A stretch of DNA of 64,000 nucleotides from Natronosalvus rutilus (GTDB taxonomy: Archaea; Halobacteriota; Halobacteria; Halobacteriales; Natrialbaceae), in NCBI RefSeq assembly GCF_024204665.1, contig NZ_CP100355.1, forward strand, positions 3,391,451 through 3,455,450. Direction: 5' to 3'. Position numbers and translations under genes: made by a program. Of the stretch, positions 1 through 8,323 are shown piece after piece. Below the pieces are notes generated by a model. It did not search any database, was not told the origin of the DNA, and saw only the letters and a list, made by a program, of their open reading frames with translations. The stretch's first letter is position 1; each line of letters begins with the position of its first letter.

Positions 1-40
1 GGTGTTACTTACTGCCGAGTGGTGCCAGTTACCTCGCACC

Positions 41-139
41 ATGGCAGACGAACACGAATGCAACCTCTGTGGAGCAACGTTCGATAGCGAAGAACAGCTA
101 CAGGAACACAACCAGGAGGAACACCGGGACGAGATGTAG
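41..139 (+). CDS. 32-residue C2H2 zinc-finger microprotein
   Basis: A complete 32-codon frame encodes one zinc finger and almost nothing else. Cys7 and Cys10 form a CxxC knuckle and His23 and His28 close it (C-x2-C-x12-H-x4-H), with the usual hydrophobic positions Phe14 and Leu20 between. Such single-finger microproteins are common in haloarchaea and are thought to bind nucleic acid or protein, but this one has no assigned role. It ends 14 bp before the convergent stop of the next gene. The start is the only ATG in frame and the window edge lies 40 bp upstream, so the promoter is only partly visible. Confidence 0.75.
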   Translation: MADEHECNLCGATFDSEEQLQEHNQEEHRDEM

Positions 140-153
140 TCGTCCAGGCGCTT

Positions 154-990
154 TCAGGCACCCTCGAGGAACGAGTGAAGCCGATCGAGGTACGCCTCCG
201 GCTGGTCGACCATCACCCAGTGGTTCGCCCCGTCGAGGCCGACGAGTTCCGCGTCGGAAACGTCCGACTCGAGTCGCTCCGCGTACTCCATTGGCTGAAA
301 CTCGTCGTCGCCACCCCACAACAGCAGCGTCTGCGCGGTAACCTCGCCGGGATCGATCTCGGTCGTGTGGCTCGTGTTCGTCGCGATGGCGTTTCGCGAG
401 AGCGAGACGATCCCTTCCTCGGTGTTCCACGGCGCGAGCATTCCCTCCAGGAACGCCTCGTCCGGATCGCCAGCGAGGGTGCTGCGGAAGATCTTTTCGA
501 CCATCTCCTGCACGTCGTCGACGCTCATCTCGTCAATGGTCGACGGAATACCGAGATCGACGATCGTCTCGATCGGCCAGGAGTCGTAGCTGACCGCGTT
601 CGAGAGAACGAGTCGATCGACCGCCTCGGGTTCGTGGACGGCGTACCGGAGTCCGACGCCCCCACCGAGGTCGTGACCGACGAACGTAACGGGGTCGACG
701 CCCAGTTCGTCGAGCAATCCGTCGATCATCTCCTCTTGCGCCCTGATCGAGCGGTCGAACCCGTCGTGCATCGCCGAGTTCCCGTACCCCACCATGTCGG
801 GGACGATCACGCGGTAGTCGTCGGCGAGCGGCGGGGCGATTTCGCGCCAGAGGAACGAGGACGTTGGGATCCCGTGGCAGAATACTATCGGCTCGCCGTT
901 GCCCTCATCGTAGTAAGCGACCTCGAGGTCGTGTTCGTCGACGGAGACCGTTTCCGTCCGCTGCTCGCTCGTCCAGCGTTCGTACTCCAT
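154..990 (-). CDS. Alpha/beta hydrolase with Asp nucleophile (epoxide hydrolase / haloalkane dehalogenase-like)
   Basis: A 278-residue soluble alpha/beta-hydrolase. The oxyanion HG pair is at residues 39-40. The nucleophile elbow reads G-H-D-L-G-G with Asp107 as nucleophile, the acidic partner is in a GGDD motif near 228-229, and the catalytic His is His257 in GANHW. An Asp nucleophile places it with epoxide hydrolases and haloalkane/haloacetate dehalogenases rather than Ser esterases. The residue after Asp is Leu, not the Trp usual in proven haloalkane dehalogenases, so the substrate is uncertain. The frame is open upstream, but homology-like sequence begins at the ATG at 990. It lies 104 bp downstream of a HAD-type dehalogenase gene on the same strand. 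Confidence 0.85.
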   Translation of the reverse strand: MEYERWTSEQRTETVSVDEHDLEVAYYDEGNGEPIVFCHGIPTSSFLWREIAPPLADDYRVIVPDMVGYGNSAMHDGFDRSIRAQEEMIDGLLDELGVDPVTFVGHDLGGGVGLRYAVHEPEAVDRLVLSNAVSYDSWPIETIVDLGIPSTIDEMSVDDVQEMVEKIFRSTLAGDPDEAFLEGMLAPWNTEEGIVSLSRNAIATNTSHTTEIDPGEVTAQTLLLWGGDDEFQPMEYAERLESDVSDAELVGLDGANHWVMVDQPEAYLDRLHSFLEGA

Positions 991-1094
991 ACCGTGTCGC
1001 GCTGCCACACCACTGGCATTAGTGCTTGGCCTTGCTTCCGCACGGAGGACGGCCACGGACAGTGAGGGCGGGGGCAGACGCGAGTTCTCCGAAT

Positions 1095-1793
1095 TTACGC
1101 CTTCTCGAGTTCGGCCGCGAAGTCGTGGATCGTCTCGATCGTCAGATCGGGTTCGACGTCGTATGGCCCCCAGAGCGTGTCCTGTCGGTTGATCCAGACG
1201 CCCTGCATCCCGGCGTTCATCGCGCCCGGCACGTCCCACCAGCCCGCGCCGACGAACGCGATCGATCCCACCGGGGCACCGATTCGGTCAGCGGCGTGGC
1301 GATACAGTTCCGATTCCGGCTTGAACTGCTCGACCTCGTCCGCGCTGATCGTGTCGACGAGCAGGTTCTTCAGGTCCCCGTGGTCGACCAGTGACTCGAG
1401 CATCGCCTCGTTACCGTTCGAGACGACGTAACAGTCGTACCCGAGGTCGCGGACGCGCTCGATGCCGTCGCGAACGTCGTCGAACACCGGCAGTTCGTGG
1501 TACGTCGAGAGCACGGCCTCACGCTCGGCTTCCTCGAGGTCGACGCCGACCGTCTCGAGCGCGAATCGCAGGGCGTGACGGTTCATCGCGTAGAACGAGT
1601 CGTACTCGCCGATGGCGTTCCCGACCATCGCGTACGCCAGCGAGCGCTGCCGCCAGATCGTCGCGACGAGGGCCGGGTCGGCTTCCTCGAGGTGCGGCTC
1701 GAGGGCGTCGGCGATCCCCGAGACATCCACGAGCGTGCCGTACGAATCAAACGCGACCGCTTCGACCGCGTCGGGATCGAAGGACGAGGACAT
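1095..1793 (-). CDS. HAD-superfamily hydrolase, haloacid dehalogenase type II-like
   Basis: A 232-residue HAD hydrolase. Motif I is FDSYGTL with nucleophile Asp16, the arrangement typical of L-2-haloacid dehalogenases (D-x-Y-G-T-L). Motif II is VVSNGN, motif III carries the Lys of KPESELY, and motif IV is in a GWWDVPGA segment. In characterised haloacid dehalogenases the last region usually reads SSNxWD, so activity on haloacids is not assured; many family members act on phosphate esters. The gene starts at an ATG 131 bp downstream of a winged-helix regulator and lies 104 bp upstream of the Asp-nucleophile hydrolase, all on the minus strand. Confidence 0.85.
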   Translation of the reverse strand: MSSSFDPDAVEAVAFDSYGTLVDVSGIADALEPHLEEADPALVATIWRQRSLAYAMVGNAIGEYDSFYAMNRHALRFALETVGVDLEEAEREAVLSTYHELPVFDDVRDGIERVRDLGYDCYVVSNGNEAMLESLVDHGDLKNLLVDTISADEVEQFKPESELYRHAADRIGAPVGSIAFVGAGWWDVPGAMNAGMQGVWINRQDTLWGPYDVEPDLTIETIHDFAAELEKA

Positions 1794-1924
1794 ACCGTTT
1801 GATTCGCGGCCGACGTCGAAATAACTTGGGCGGCCCCCGTTCTCGCGCTCGGCTCAACTCGACCGCGTTCACCGGGCTAGAAGCTGATCCCCTCGAGTCA
1901 GCGCCACGAAAACGGTGTCGTTGA

Positions 1925-2362
1925 TTACGCGCCGTCCGCGTGTCGGTCGAGTTCCTCCGCCGCCCGGATCTCGGGCGGCTTCTCAAGCCGTTCGTCGACC
2001 GCCTTCCAGACCGGTTGCTCCTCGAGGAGGCCGTGGCGCTCGAGCAGGTCGTAGCCCTCGTCGGTCAACCCGTAAAACGTCGACGGGAGGTCCCGTTTGC
2101 GCTCGCCTGCCGGGAGCGTGATCTTCTCGACGACGCCGGCCTCGACCAGTTCCTGGAGGTGGTACTCGATGGTGCTCCGCTTGACGTCCGGATTGCGGTA
2201 GTCGAACTCGCGAACGCTGGGGGATTCCTTCGGGTGGCCGAGGATGTCGCTGAGCAGCGCCGCTCGAGTCGGCTGGGTGATGAGCCGCAGACGGTCCCAC
2301 TCCGTACTTTCGGCACTTGCGTCCGCTGTCGACGGATCGGGTGCGCGGGCGTCGTGGGACAT
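1925..2362 (-). CDS. Winged-helix (ArsR/MarR-like) transcriptional regulator
   Basis: A 145-residue DNA-binding protein. The first 25 residues are a polar haloarchaeal tail. A winged helix follows: TQPTRAALLSDILGH opens the domain, the recognition helix is in the segment KRSTIEYHLQELVEAGVVEK (about residues 61-80), and a basic wing follows. The C-terminal third is acidic and helical, possibly for dimerisation. No metal-binding cysteines are present, so it is not a classical ArsR metal sensor. It is first in a same-strand series with the HAD and alpha/beta-hydrolase genes and may control them. Its upstream gap holds a 15-bp repeat array. Confidence 0.8.
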   Translation of the reverse strand: MSHDARAPDPSTADASAESTEWDRLRLITQPTRAALLSDILGHPKESPSVREFDYRNPDVKRSTIEYHLQELVEAGVVEKITLPAGERKRDLPSTFYGLTDEGYDLLERHGLLEEQPVWKAVDERLEKPPEIRAAEELDRHADGA

Positions 2363-2421
2363 GGCTATCGATAACTACGTCGACCGTCGGTTTAATCGTT
2401 TGGGTCCAGACTGTGACAGTC

Positions 2422-2496
2422 GTAACTGAACTGGTTGCAACTATGCTGGTTACAACTGAATCGGTTATGACTGGGACGATTGTAACTGAATCGATC
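2422..2496. repeat. Five tandem 15-bp imperfect repeats between divergent genes
   Basis: Five consecutive 15-bp units with consensus close to GTAACTGAATCGGTT fill the gap between the winged-helix regulator (minus) and the hypothetical gene at 2565 (plus). Several units are bounded by GTTAC/GTAAC or GTTGCAAC half-palindromes. The array sits 60-134 bp upstream of the regulator start and 69 bp upstream of the gene at 2565, a position suited to an operator array, but it could also be neutral slippage DNA. Confidence 0.7.
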
Positions 2497-2564
2497 TCTG
2501 TAACGTCGACCGCCGAGCGAATCGACACCACTATTCCACGGCATTTCGTCCGATAAATACGACA

Positions 2565-3134
2565 ATGGACGGAGACGACCGACTCGAGGCCGTCGACGAC
2601 GTGCTCGAGACCCTCGAGACGACGGCCGACCGGTCGCTGACGCCGGAGGACGTGCAGGCCCTGAAGCGGGCCGTCTTCGAGGATCACGACGCGTTCACCC
2701 GCGTGCTCTACAGCGACCGATCCTACTTCGTCATCGGAAGCTACGGCGACGAGGAAGAGACGCGACTGGTCGCGGTCCGGGACGTTTTGGACGAGCGTCG
2801 GTCCAACGATCACGCGTTCCTGATGAAGGAGGTCCCCGAGTTCACGACGAACTTCGCGCTCAAGTTTCACGTACTCGTCCGTCGAGTCGACACCGTCGTC
2901 GGCGTCTTCGAACACAATCGCGGTGGTCACGAGTGGGAAGCTGGAGCGCTGTCACACCCGCCGCTGCGAAAGAAGACGTGGGCGCTGAAGCGCGCGTACG
3001 ATGATCGAGAGGCGGAGTACGCGGCGTTCGACGCGATGATCGCCCACTTCTTCGAGTTGCTGGGCGAGGAGGGGCGACTCCTCGAGTGGTCGAGCGAACC
3101 CGAACTCCGCGAGCGAACGGAGTCGATACCGTAG
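2565..3134 (+). CDS. Conserved haloarchaeal hypothetical protein
   Basis: A 189-residue soluble, acidic protein that I cannot assign to a named family. It has no signal peptide, membrane segment or cysteine cluster. The N-terminal 60 residues are probably helical. A central part (about 60-115) alternates strands and includes FVIGSYGDEEETRLVAV. The C-terminal part is charged and helical and ends in an acidic tail. Starts at the ATG after TA-rich DNA. It is divergent from the winged-helix regulator and 51 bp upstream of the bat-type regulator, with which it may be cotranscribed. Confidence 0.7.
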   Translation: MDGDDRLEAVDDVLETLETTADRSLTPEDVQALKRAVFEDHDAFTRVLYSDRSYFVIGSYGDEEETRLVAVRDVLDERRSNDHAFLMKEVPEFTTNFALKFHVLVRRVDTVVGVFEHNRGGHEWEAGALSHPPLRKKTWALKRAYDDREAEYAAFDAMIAHFFELLGEEGRLLEWSSEPELRERTESIP

Positions 3135-3185
3135 TCTCACAATCTCGCAGGAACCCTTTTTGACTGCCGTCCCCTACTCCCACCA

Positions 3186-3941
3186 ATGAGAGAGTTCGTC
3201 TTCGCCCTCGAGTACGACCCCGGGACCAACCCCGTGGCGGACGTACTCGCGGACCACCCCGACGCGCGGATTCGGTCGCTGTCGTGTCACGTCACCCCCG
3301 ACAGCCTCTGGCGGGTCGACCACGCGACCGGCCCGACCGAAGCCCTCGAGGCCCTCGAGGCCGCCTACCAGGACGCCGCCTACTTCGCGGACTGCCTCGT
3401 CAGGGACGACTGTGGCGCGTCCTGTGAGACTCAGGTGCTCGACCGCTCGAGCGATACGCGCATCGTCTACACGTTCTGGGAGCGGACGGACGAGTGCACC
3501 TCGGTTCCCCACCTGGCGCTCGAGCACTTCGGGCCCGGCCTGCTGTTCGAGACCGACCGCGAAGGCCGGCGCCACCGCTGGCGGATCGTCCTCGGCGACG
3601 AGGCGCCGATCCACGACTTCTTCGACGCGCTCGATGCCGAGGTCGGCGAGTGTACCGGGATCGAGATGTTGCGCCTGACCGACCTGGACCCCGACCGCTC
3701 ACTCGATGCCAGCCACGACGACGGGCTGGGACTGTCGAGTGACCAACTCGAGGCCCTCCGGGCGGCGGTCGAAGCGGGGTACTACGAGACGCCGCGCGCG
3801 GTTGAACTTTCGGAGCTGGCCGAGGCCCTCGAGATTCCTCGGTCGACGCTCTCCTATCGCCTCCGTCGGGCCGAGGCCGCCCTCGCGCAGTCGGTGGTCG
3901 CGAGCGACGACTCCCTCGAGGCCGTGTTGCCCGCTCGATAG
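3186..3941 (+). CDS. Bat-type HTH-10 regulator with N-terminal cysteines
   Basis: A 251-residue haloarchaeal regulator. The C-terminal domain (about 190-240) is the HTH_10 fold named after the bacterio-opsin activator, recognisable in LSELAEALEIPRSTLSYRL. The N-terminal domain carries Cys34, Cys70, Cys76 and Cys80, the last three in the spacing C-x5-C-x3-C, so thiol- or metal-dependent sensing is possible. It ends 117 bp upstream of the Zn/Cd P-type ATPase on the same strand. I infer that it controls that pump; the sequence alone does not prove this. Confidence 0.85.
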   Translation: MREFVFALEYDPGTNPVADVLADHPDARIRSLSCHVTPDSLWRVDHATGPTEALEALEAAYQDAAYFADCLVRDDCGASCETQVLDRSSDTRIVYTFWERTDECTSVPHLALEHFGPGLLFETDREGRRHRWRIVLGDEAPIHDFFDALDAEVGECTGIEMLRLTDLDPDRSLDASHDDGLGLSSDQLEALRAAVEAGYYETPRAVELSELAEALEIPRSTLSYRLRRAEAALAQSVVASDDSLEAVLPAR

Positions 3942-4058
3942 CCGTCCGTCGAGGAGCTGTCGCCCGCATTCGTATCGTGGGCGACCCGCATCGTGACGAA
4001 ACCAAAGTTGGCGTGCGCCAAATAAGCGGTATAGGTGCCGGGACCGTACTCGGCAGTA

Positions 4059-6728
4059 ATGAGTGATCGATCCGTCGATGGCACCCGAGTGGCCGAGCTC
4101 GAGGTTCGGGTGCCGGAGATGGACTGTTCGTCGTGTGCGACGAAAATCGAACGCAGCCTGGCGGGAGTTGACGGCATCGCCGAGATCGATCCAGCCGTCG
4201 CAAGCGGCCGCCTCCTCGTGCGCTACGACCCGGAGCGAACCGACGAGAGCGAGATTCGCGCACGGATCGAGGGCGTCGGCTACGACGTGGTGGCGTCGAC
4301 CCGTCGAGACGACGGCGGTCACCCCGACGGGACCGGCGAACGAGCCTACGCGGTCCCCGGCATGGACTGTGCCTCGTGTGCCAGCAAGGTCGAGCGAGCG
4401 CTCGCGGACCTCGAGGACCTGGAGTCGGTCGAGACACTCCCTGGATCGGGGCGCGTGACGGTGACGGTGACGGTGAAGAGGACCGACGCGAGTCACTCGA
4501 GGTCGGAAACCCAGTCGGCGTCCGACGCGGGCACCGCGGAATCGACCGCTCAGTCCGCGTCCGACGTCGACGAGACCGTCGTCGCCGCGATCGAAGGCGC
4601 CGGTTACGACGCTCGCCCGCTCTCAGATAGCGACGAGAACGCCGAGTACGAGGAATCGACGCCGATCTGGCGAACCCGGCGAGCCCTGACGACGGCGATC
4701 GGCGCCGTGTTCCTCGCGGTCGGGATGGCACTGGCGTTCGTCCTCACGAGTTCGAACCCGACCGTCGCCACCGTGCTGGGCCGGGAGTTCGCCGTCTCCC
4801 ATCTGCTGTTCATCGCGGGTGCAGCCGTCGCCGGGACGCCGGTGCTGCGAAGCGGCTACTACTCCCTGCGAGCGCGGAGCCTCGACATCGACTTCCTGAT
4901 GAGCGCCGGGATCCTGGCCAGCGTCGCGGCCCACCACCCCTTCGAGGGGGCGATGCTCGCCGTCCTGTTCAGCGTCGCGGAGTTGCTCGAGCGGTTCTCG
5001 ATGGACCGCGCCCGCGACTCCCTGCGGGAGCTGATGGAACTCTCGCCGGAGACGGCGACCGTCAAGCGCTCGGACGGCGAGGAAGAGACCGTTCCCGCGG
5101 ACGTCCTCAAGCCGGGCGACACCGTCGTCGTCCGGCCTGGCGAGAAGATTCCTGCCGACGGCGTCGTCCGCGCGGGCACCAGCGCGGTCGACCAGTCGCC
5201 GATCACCGGCGAGAGCGTCCCCGTCGACCGCTCGAGCGGCGACGAGGTCTACGCGGGGACCATCGCCGAGTCGGGCTACCTCGAGGTCGAGGTCACGAGC
5301 GAGGCCGGTGAGTCGACGCTCTCCCGGATCGTCGACCTCGTCGCCGACGCCGAGCGCGAGCGGACGAACCGCGAGCGGATGGTCGACCGGTTCGCATCCG
5401 TCTACACGCCGATCGTCGTCGTCTCGGCGGTCGCGCTGGCAGTTGGCCCGCCGCTGCTCGTCGGCGCCGACTGGAACACGTGGTTCCTCCGGGGACTCAC
5501 CCTGCTGGTGATCGCCTGCCCCTGCGCGTTCGTCATTTCGACGCCCGTCAGCGTCGTCTCGGGAATCACGAGCGCCGCGAAAAACGGCGTGCTGATCAAG
5601 GGCGGTCGGTACCTCGAGGCCGTAGGCGAGAGCGACGTCCTCGCCGTCGACAAGACGGGGACGCTGACCACAGGCGAGCTCTCGGTGACCGACGTGGTCG
5701 TCCTCGAGGGAGCCGACGAGGCCGACGTGCTGGCCAGGGCAGCGGCCCTCGAGCGGCGGAGCGAACACCCGGTCGGCGAGGCCATCGTCGGCTACGTAGA
5801 CGAGCAAGGAGTCGGCGCAAACGGCGACGGCGCGGCGGTGGCGAACTTCGAGGCACTCACCGGCCGCGGCGTCCGGGGCGACCTCGACGGCGAGCGCCAC
5901 TACGTCGGCAAGCCGGACCTGTTCGACGGCCTGGGGCTGGACCTCGAGCACACGCACGCGCGAACTGACGGCGGATCGGGTGTCGGCGTAGCGTCCCCCG
6001 AAGAGATCGATACCCAACCCCAGTGTAGCCGCGAAGACTGTCTCGACCTCCTGCAAACGGTGGTCCCCCGACTCGAGTCCGAGGGGAAGACGGTCGTGCT
6101 GGTCGGCACCGACGACCGCCTCCTGGGGCTGGTCGCCGTGGCCGACCGCGTTCGTCCGGAGGCCGCGTGGGCCGTTTCGAAACTCCAGGAGCAGGGCGTT
6201 CGCGTCGTCATGCTCACCGGCGACAACGAGGGGACCGCCCGCGCCATCGCCGAGGAGGTGGGCATCGACGAGTACCACGCCGAACTGCTCCCCGAGGAGA
6301 AACTCGAGGCGATCCGCGACCTCGAGGGAGGGGATTCGCCCGATTCCGAGCGGACCGTCGCGATGGTCGGCGACGGCATCAACGACGCCCCCGCCCTGGC
6401 CACCGCGAGCGTCGGCATCGCGATGGGGGCCGCCGGGACCGACACCGCCCTCGAGACCGCCGACGTGGCCCTGATGGGCGACGACCTCACCCGACTACCG
6501 TACCTCTACCGGCTCTCGGGAACGGCCAACGGCGTGATCCGCCAGAACATCGGCTCGAGTCTCGCCGTCAAGGCGGTGCTGGCCGCGGGGGCCCCGTTCG
6601 GACTGGTGACGATCATCCACGCCGTCGTGATCGGCGACATGGGGATGAGCCTCGCCGTGGCGGGCAACGCCCTGCGCCTCTCGCGAGTGGAACCGGAGAC
6701 GCCGGACGAGGACGTTTCGTCCGCCTGA
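4059..6728 (+). CDS. zntA: P1B-2 type Zn/Cd/Pb-translocating P-type ATPase
   Basis: An 889-residue heavy-metal efflux ATPase. Two N-terminal HMA domains carry CxxC pairs at Cys23/Cys26 and Cys104/Cys107. The actuator loop has TGES, the metal-binding membrane helix has Cys487-Pro-Cys489, the phosphorylation site is Asp531 in DKTGT, and the N and P domains show the HP dipeptide, TGDN and GDGIND. Lys838 and the Asp860-Met-Gly motif in the last two helices are the P1B-2 signature, so the substrate is Zn2+, Cd2+ or Pb2+ rather than Cu+. The nucleotide domain contains an insertion at about 628-662 with HTH and two extra Cys. An in-frame GTG lies 24 bp upstream; the ATG is preferred because the HMA domain starts just after it. 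Confidence 0.95.
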   Translation: MSDRSVDGTRVAELEVRVPEMDCSSCATKIERSLAGVDGIAEIDPAVASGRLLVRYDPERTDESEIRARIEGVGYDVVASTRRDDGGHPDGTGERAYAVPGMDCASCASKVERALADLEDLESVETLPGSGRVTVTVTVKRTDASHSRSETQSASDAGTAESTAQSASDVDETVVAAIEGAGYDARPLSDSDENAEYEESTPIWRTRRALTTAIGAVFLAVGMALAFVLTSSNPTVATVLGREFAVSHLLFIAGAAVAGTPVLRSGYYSLRARSLDIDFLMSAGILASVAAHHPFEGAMLAVLFSVAELLERFSMDRARDSLRELMELSPETATVKRSDGEEETVPADVLKPGDTVVVRPGEKIPADGVVRAGTSAVDQSPITGESVPVDRSSGDEVYAGTIAESGYLEVEVTSEAGESTLSRIVDLVADAERERTNRERMVDRFASVYTPIVVVSAVALAVGPPLLVGADWNTWFLRGLTLLVIACPCAFVISTPVSVVSGITSAAKNGVLIKGGRYLEAVGESDVLAVDKTGTLTTGELSVTDVVVLEGADEADVLARAAALERRSEHPVGEAIVGYVDEQGVGANGDGAAVANFEALTGRGVRGDLDGERHYVGKPDLFDGLGLDLEHTHARTDGGSGVGVASPEEIDTQPQCSREDCLDLLQTVVPRLESEGKTVVLVGTDDRLLGLVAVADRVRPEAAWAVSKLQEQGVRVVMLTGDNEGTARAIAEEVGIDEYHAELLPEEKLEAIRDLEGGDSPDSERTVAMVGDGINDAPALATASVGIAMGAAGTDTALETADVALMGDDLTRLPYLYRLSGTANGVIRQNIGSSLAVKAVLAAGAPFGLVTIIHAVVIGDMGMSLAVAGNALRLSRVEPETPDEDVSSA

Positions 6729-6737
6729 ACCAGCCGA

Positions 6738-7286
6738 TTATCCGCGCTCGAGTAGTCGGCCGGTAATGCTCCCGACGGCCCCGACGCCCGGCCGCCCGTC
6801 GATCCACCAGTGGACGATTCCCGCGACCAGGATGACCGCCTCGAGCCACAGCGTTGTCGCCTCGAAACCCGCGACGGTACCGAGACCGAAGGGTTTGACT
6901 CCCGTGTACGCCGGCATGTGGGTCACCGGCCACAGCAGGAACCCCAGTTCCGCGTAATCCCCGGACAGTACGTGCCAGGGGACGTCCGCGAGAACGTGTG
7001 AGCCGTACCCGATGGCGACGGCGACCCCGAGGTCCCGGCGGTTTGCTCGAGCGGCGGTGATCCAGGAAACGGCCACGACCGGAACGACGAACAGGAGGGA
7101 GTGACCGACCGTTCGGCCGACGTCAACGACACCCGCGGCGGCCAGCGGCTTGTCGATCAGGTCGGCGAGGCCTGCGGCCAGGACGGCGACGAGCGCCGGT
7201 CCGTCGTGCGGTGGCTCACCGCGGCGCCATCGGGCGTACGCCGCGTAACAGAGGTAGCCGACGACGGGGTGGACGATGGGCTGCAC
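6738..7286 (-). CDS. DUF457/YdjM-type membrane-bound metal-dependent hydrolase
   Basis: A 182-residue integral membrane protein of the DUF457 family. Conserved polar motifs lie at membrane edges: HP-x-x-GY near the N-terminus, an AD-x-x-DKP segment, GRTVGHS and GSHVLADVPWH. These supply the His/Asp set thought to bind metal. Four or five hydrophobic segments are visible. The start is a GTG at 7286 because the HP motif lies only five codons in. It converges with the ATPase gene, 9 bp between stops. No substrate is known for the haloarchaeal members. Confidence 0.8.
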   Translation of the reverse strand: MQPIVHPVVGYLCYAAYARWRRGEPPHDGPALVAVLAAGLADLIDKPLAAAGVVDVGRTVGHSLLFVVPVVAVSWITAARANRRDLGVAVAIGYGSHVLADVPWHVLSGDYAELGFLLWPVTHMPAYTGVKPFGLGTVAGFEATTLWLEAVILVAGIVHWWIDGRPGVGAVGSITGRLLERG

Positions 7287-7410
7287 GACGACTCACAATT
7301 TATCCCGCTCCTACAAAGGAAGTTGGCCATCCGCTCGCCGTGCTTCGGAGCCGGTGCTCGAGCAGTAGGGTAACTATATCTGGTGTATCAATATACTACA
7401 CAATATGCAT

Positions 7411-7428
7411 CAAAATACTTCAAAAAAT
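7411..7428 (-). terminator. T-rich transcription terminator behind the DNA glycosylase
   Basis: Read on the minus strand, two T-runs (TTTTTT and TTTT) occur 20-40 bp after the stop of the glycosylase gene at 7449. Archaeal RNA polymerase terminates at such T-tracts. The surrounding 70 bp is the AT-richest stretch in this part of the window and also holds a GTGTA/TACAC inverted repeat at about 7383-7401. Confidence 0.55.
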
Positions 7429-7448
7429 GGACCAGTTACTCAAGCGCG

Positions 7449-8048
7449 TCAGTCGTCCTCATAGTCCGCCCAGATGTACCGCGTCGCCAGGCTTCGATAG
7501 GGACGCCACGGTTCGGCGATCTCGCGCATTTTCGCTCGAGAGAGTTCCTCCCCGTCGTTGTACAGCGCTTCGATGCCCCGCCGGACAGCGAGGTCGCCGA
7601 GTGGGAGCACGTCGGGACGCTCGAGGACGAACAGGAGGTACATACGGGCCGTCCAGTCGCCGACGCCCCGAATTGCCGTCAGTTCCTCGCGCACCTCGTC
7701 GTTCGTGTGGTCGCTCAGCCCCTCCCTGGTGAGGTCGCGTTCGAGAAACGCCTCGGCGGCGTTTCGGGCGTACTCGACCTTTGACCGGCTCAACCCTGCC
7801 TGGAGCAGCGGTTCGTCCTCGACCTCGAGGACGCGCCTCGGCGTAATCTCCTGGTTCAGGACGTCGAATGTGCGCTCGCGGACGGCCATCGCGGAGGCCG
7901 TCGATAGCTGCTGGTTGATGATCGAGACGAGGAGCCGTTCGTACTCGCCCATTGAGGAGTCGATCGGCGCGAGGTCGTACCGTTCGACGAGGTCGGCCAT
8001 GATCGGATCGCGCCGAAGGACGGCTTCGGCCGCTGCGTACGTCGACAT
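7449..8048 (-). CDS. AlkA-like DNA-3-methyladenine glycosylase (HhH-GPD family)
   Basis: A 199-residue base-excision repair glycosylase. The helix-hairpin-helix is at about 123-140 (ELTAIRGVGDWTARMYLLF) and the catalytic Asp is Asp152 in PLGDLAVRRG. No Fe-S cysteine cluster follows, so it groups with AlkA-type enzymes that remove alkylated purines rather than with endonuclease III. The ATG at 8048 is chosen; nine further codons upstream are open but do not resemble the family. A T-rich terminator follows the stop. Confidence 0.9.
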   Translation of the reverse strand: MSTYAAAEAVLRRDPIMADLVERYDLAPIDSSMGEYERLLVSIINQQLSTASAMAVRERTFDVLNQEITPRRVLEVEDEPLLQAGLSRSKVEYARNAAEAFLERDLTREGLSDHTNDEVREELTAIRGVGDWTARMYLLFVLERPDVLPLGDLAVRRGIEALYNDGEELSRAKMREIAEPWRPYRSLATRYIWADYEDD

Positions 8049-8323
8049 TGACGACAAGAAGCACGGAACGGGCAAAAGGTCGTTGCTCGAGGCACACCGA
8101 CCAACCCGTCTCCGGTGCCCCAGGAAAGCTACGGTTACTCACTGCACCCCGCTCGTAATCGCACTATGTGCGCGGATCGCCCGACTGAACGGCCCTGTTT
8201 GCCGTCTGGAGACAAACCGAGACGGCGAGTTACAGATCGACGTGACGTCGAGTACAGGGCAATCGCCGCCTGTCGCCCGAAACGGTCCGGACGATTTGGG
8301 ATGGTGGGCGACGGCGGGTCCGT

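Noticed and set aside
2317-2556. Plus-strand ORF through the 15-bp array
   Set aside because: Its Thr/Val-rich repeat only mirrors the DNA repeat, and it begins inside the antisense of the regulator gene.
4623-6278. Long open frame antisense to the P1B ATPase
   Set aside because: Same cause; its product is an Arg/Asp/Val-rich shadow of the ATPase and has no domain signature.
4059-6728. Copper-exporting ATPase CopA
   Set aside because: CopA needs the Asn/Tyr and Met/Ser motifs in the last two membrane helices. Here Lys838 and the Asp-Met-Gly motif point to the P1B-2 zinc/cadmium class.
7383-7784. ORF starting in the AT-rich block at 7383
   Set aside because: It runs antisense through the DNA glycosylase and its N-terminus is just the AT-rich terminator region.
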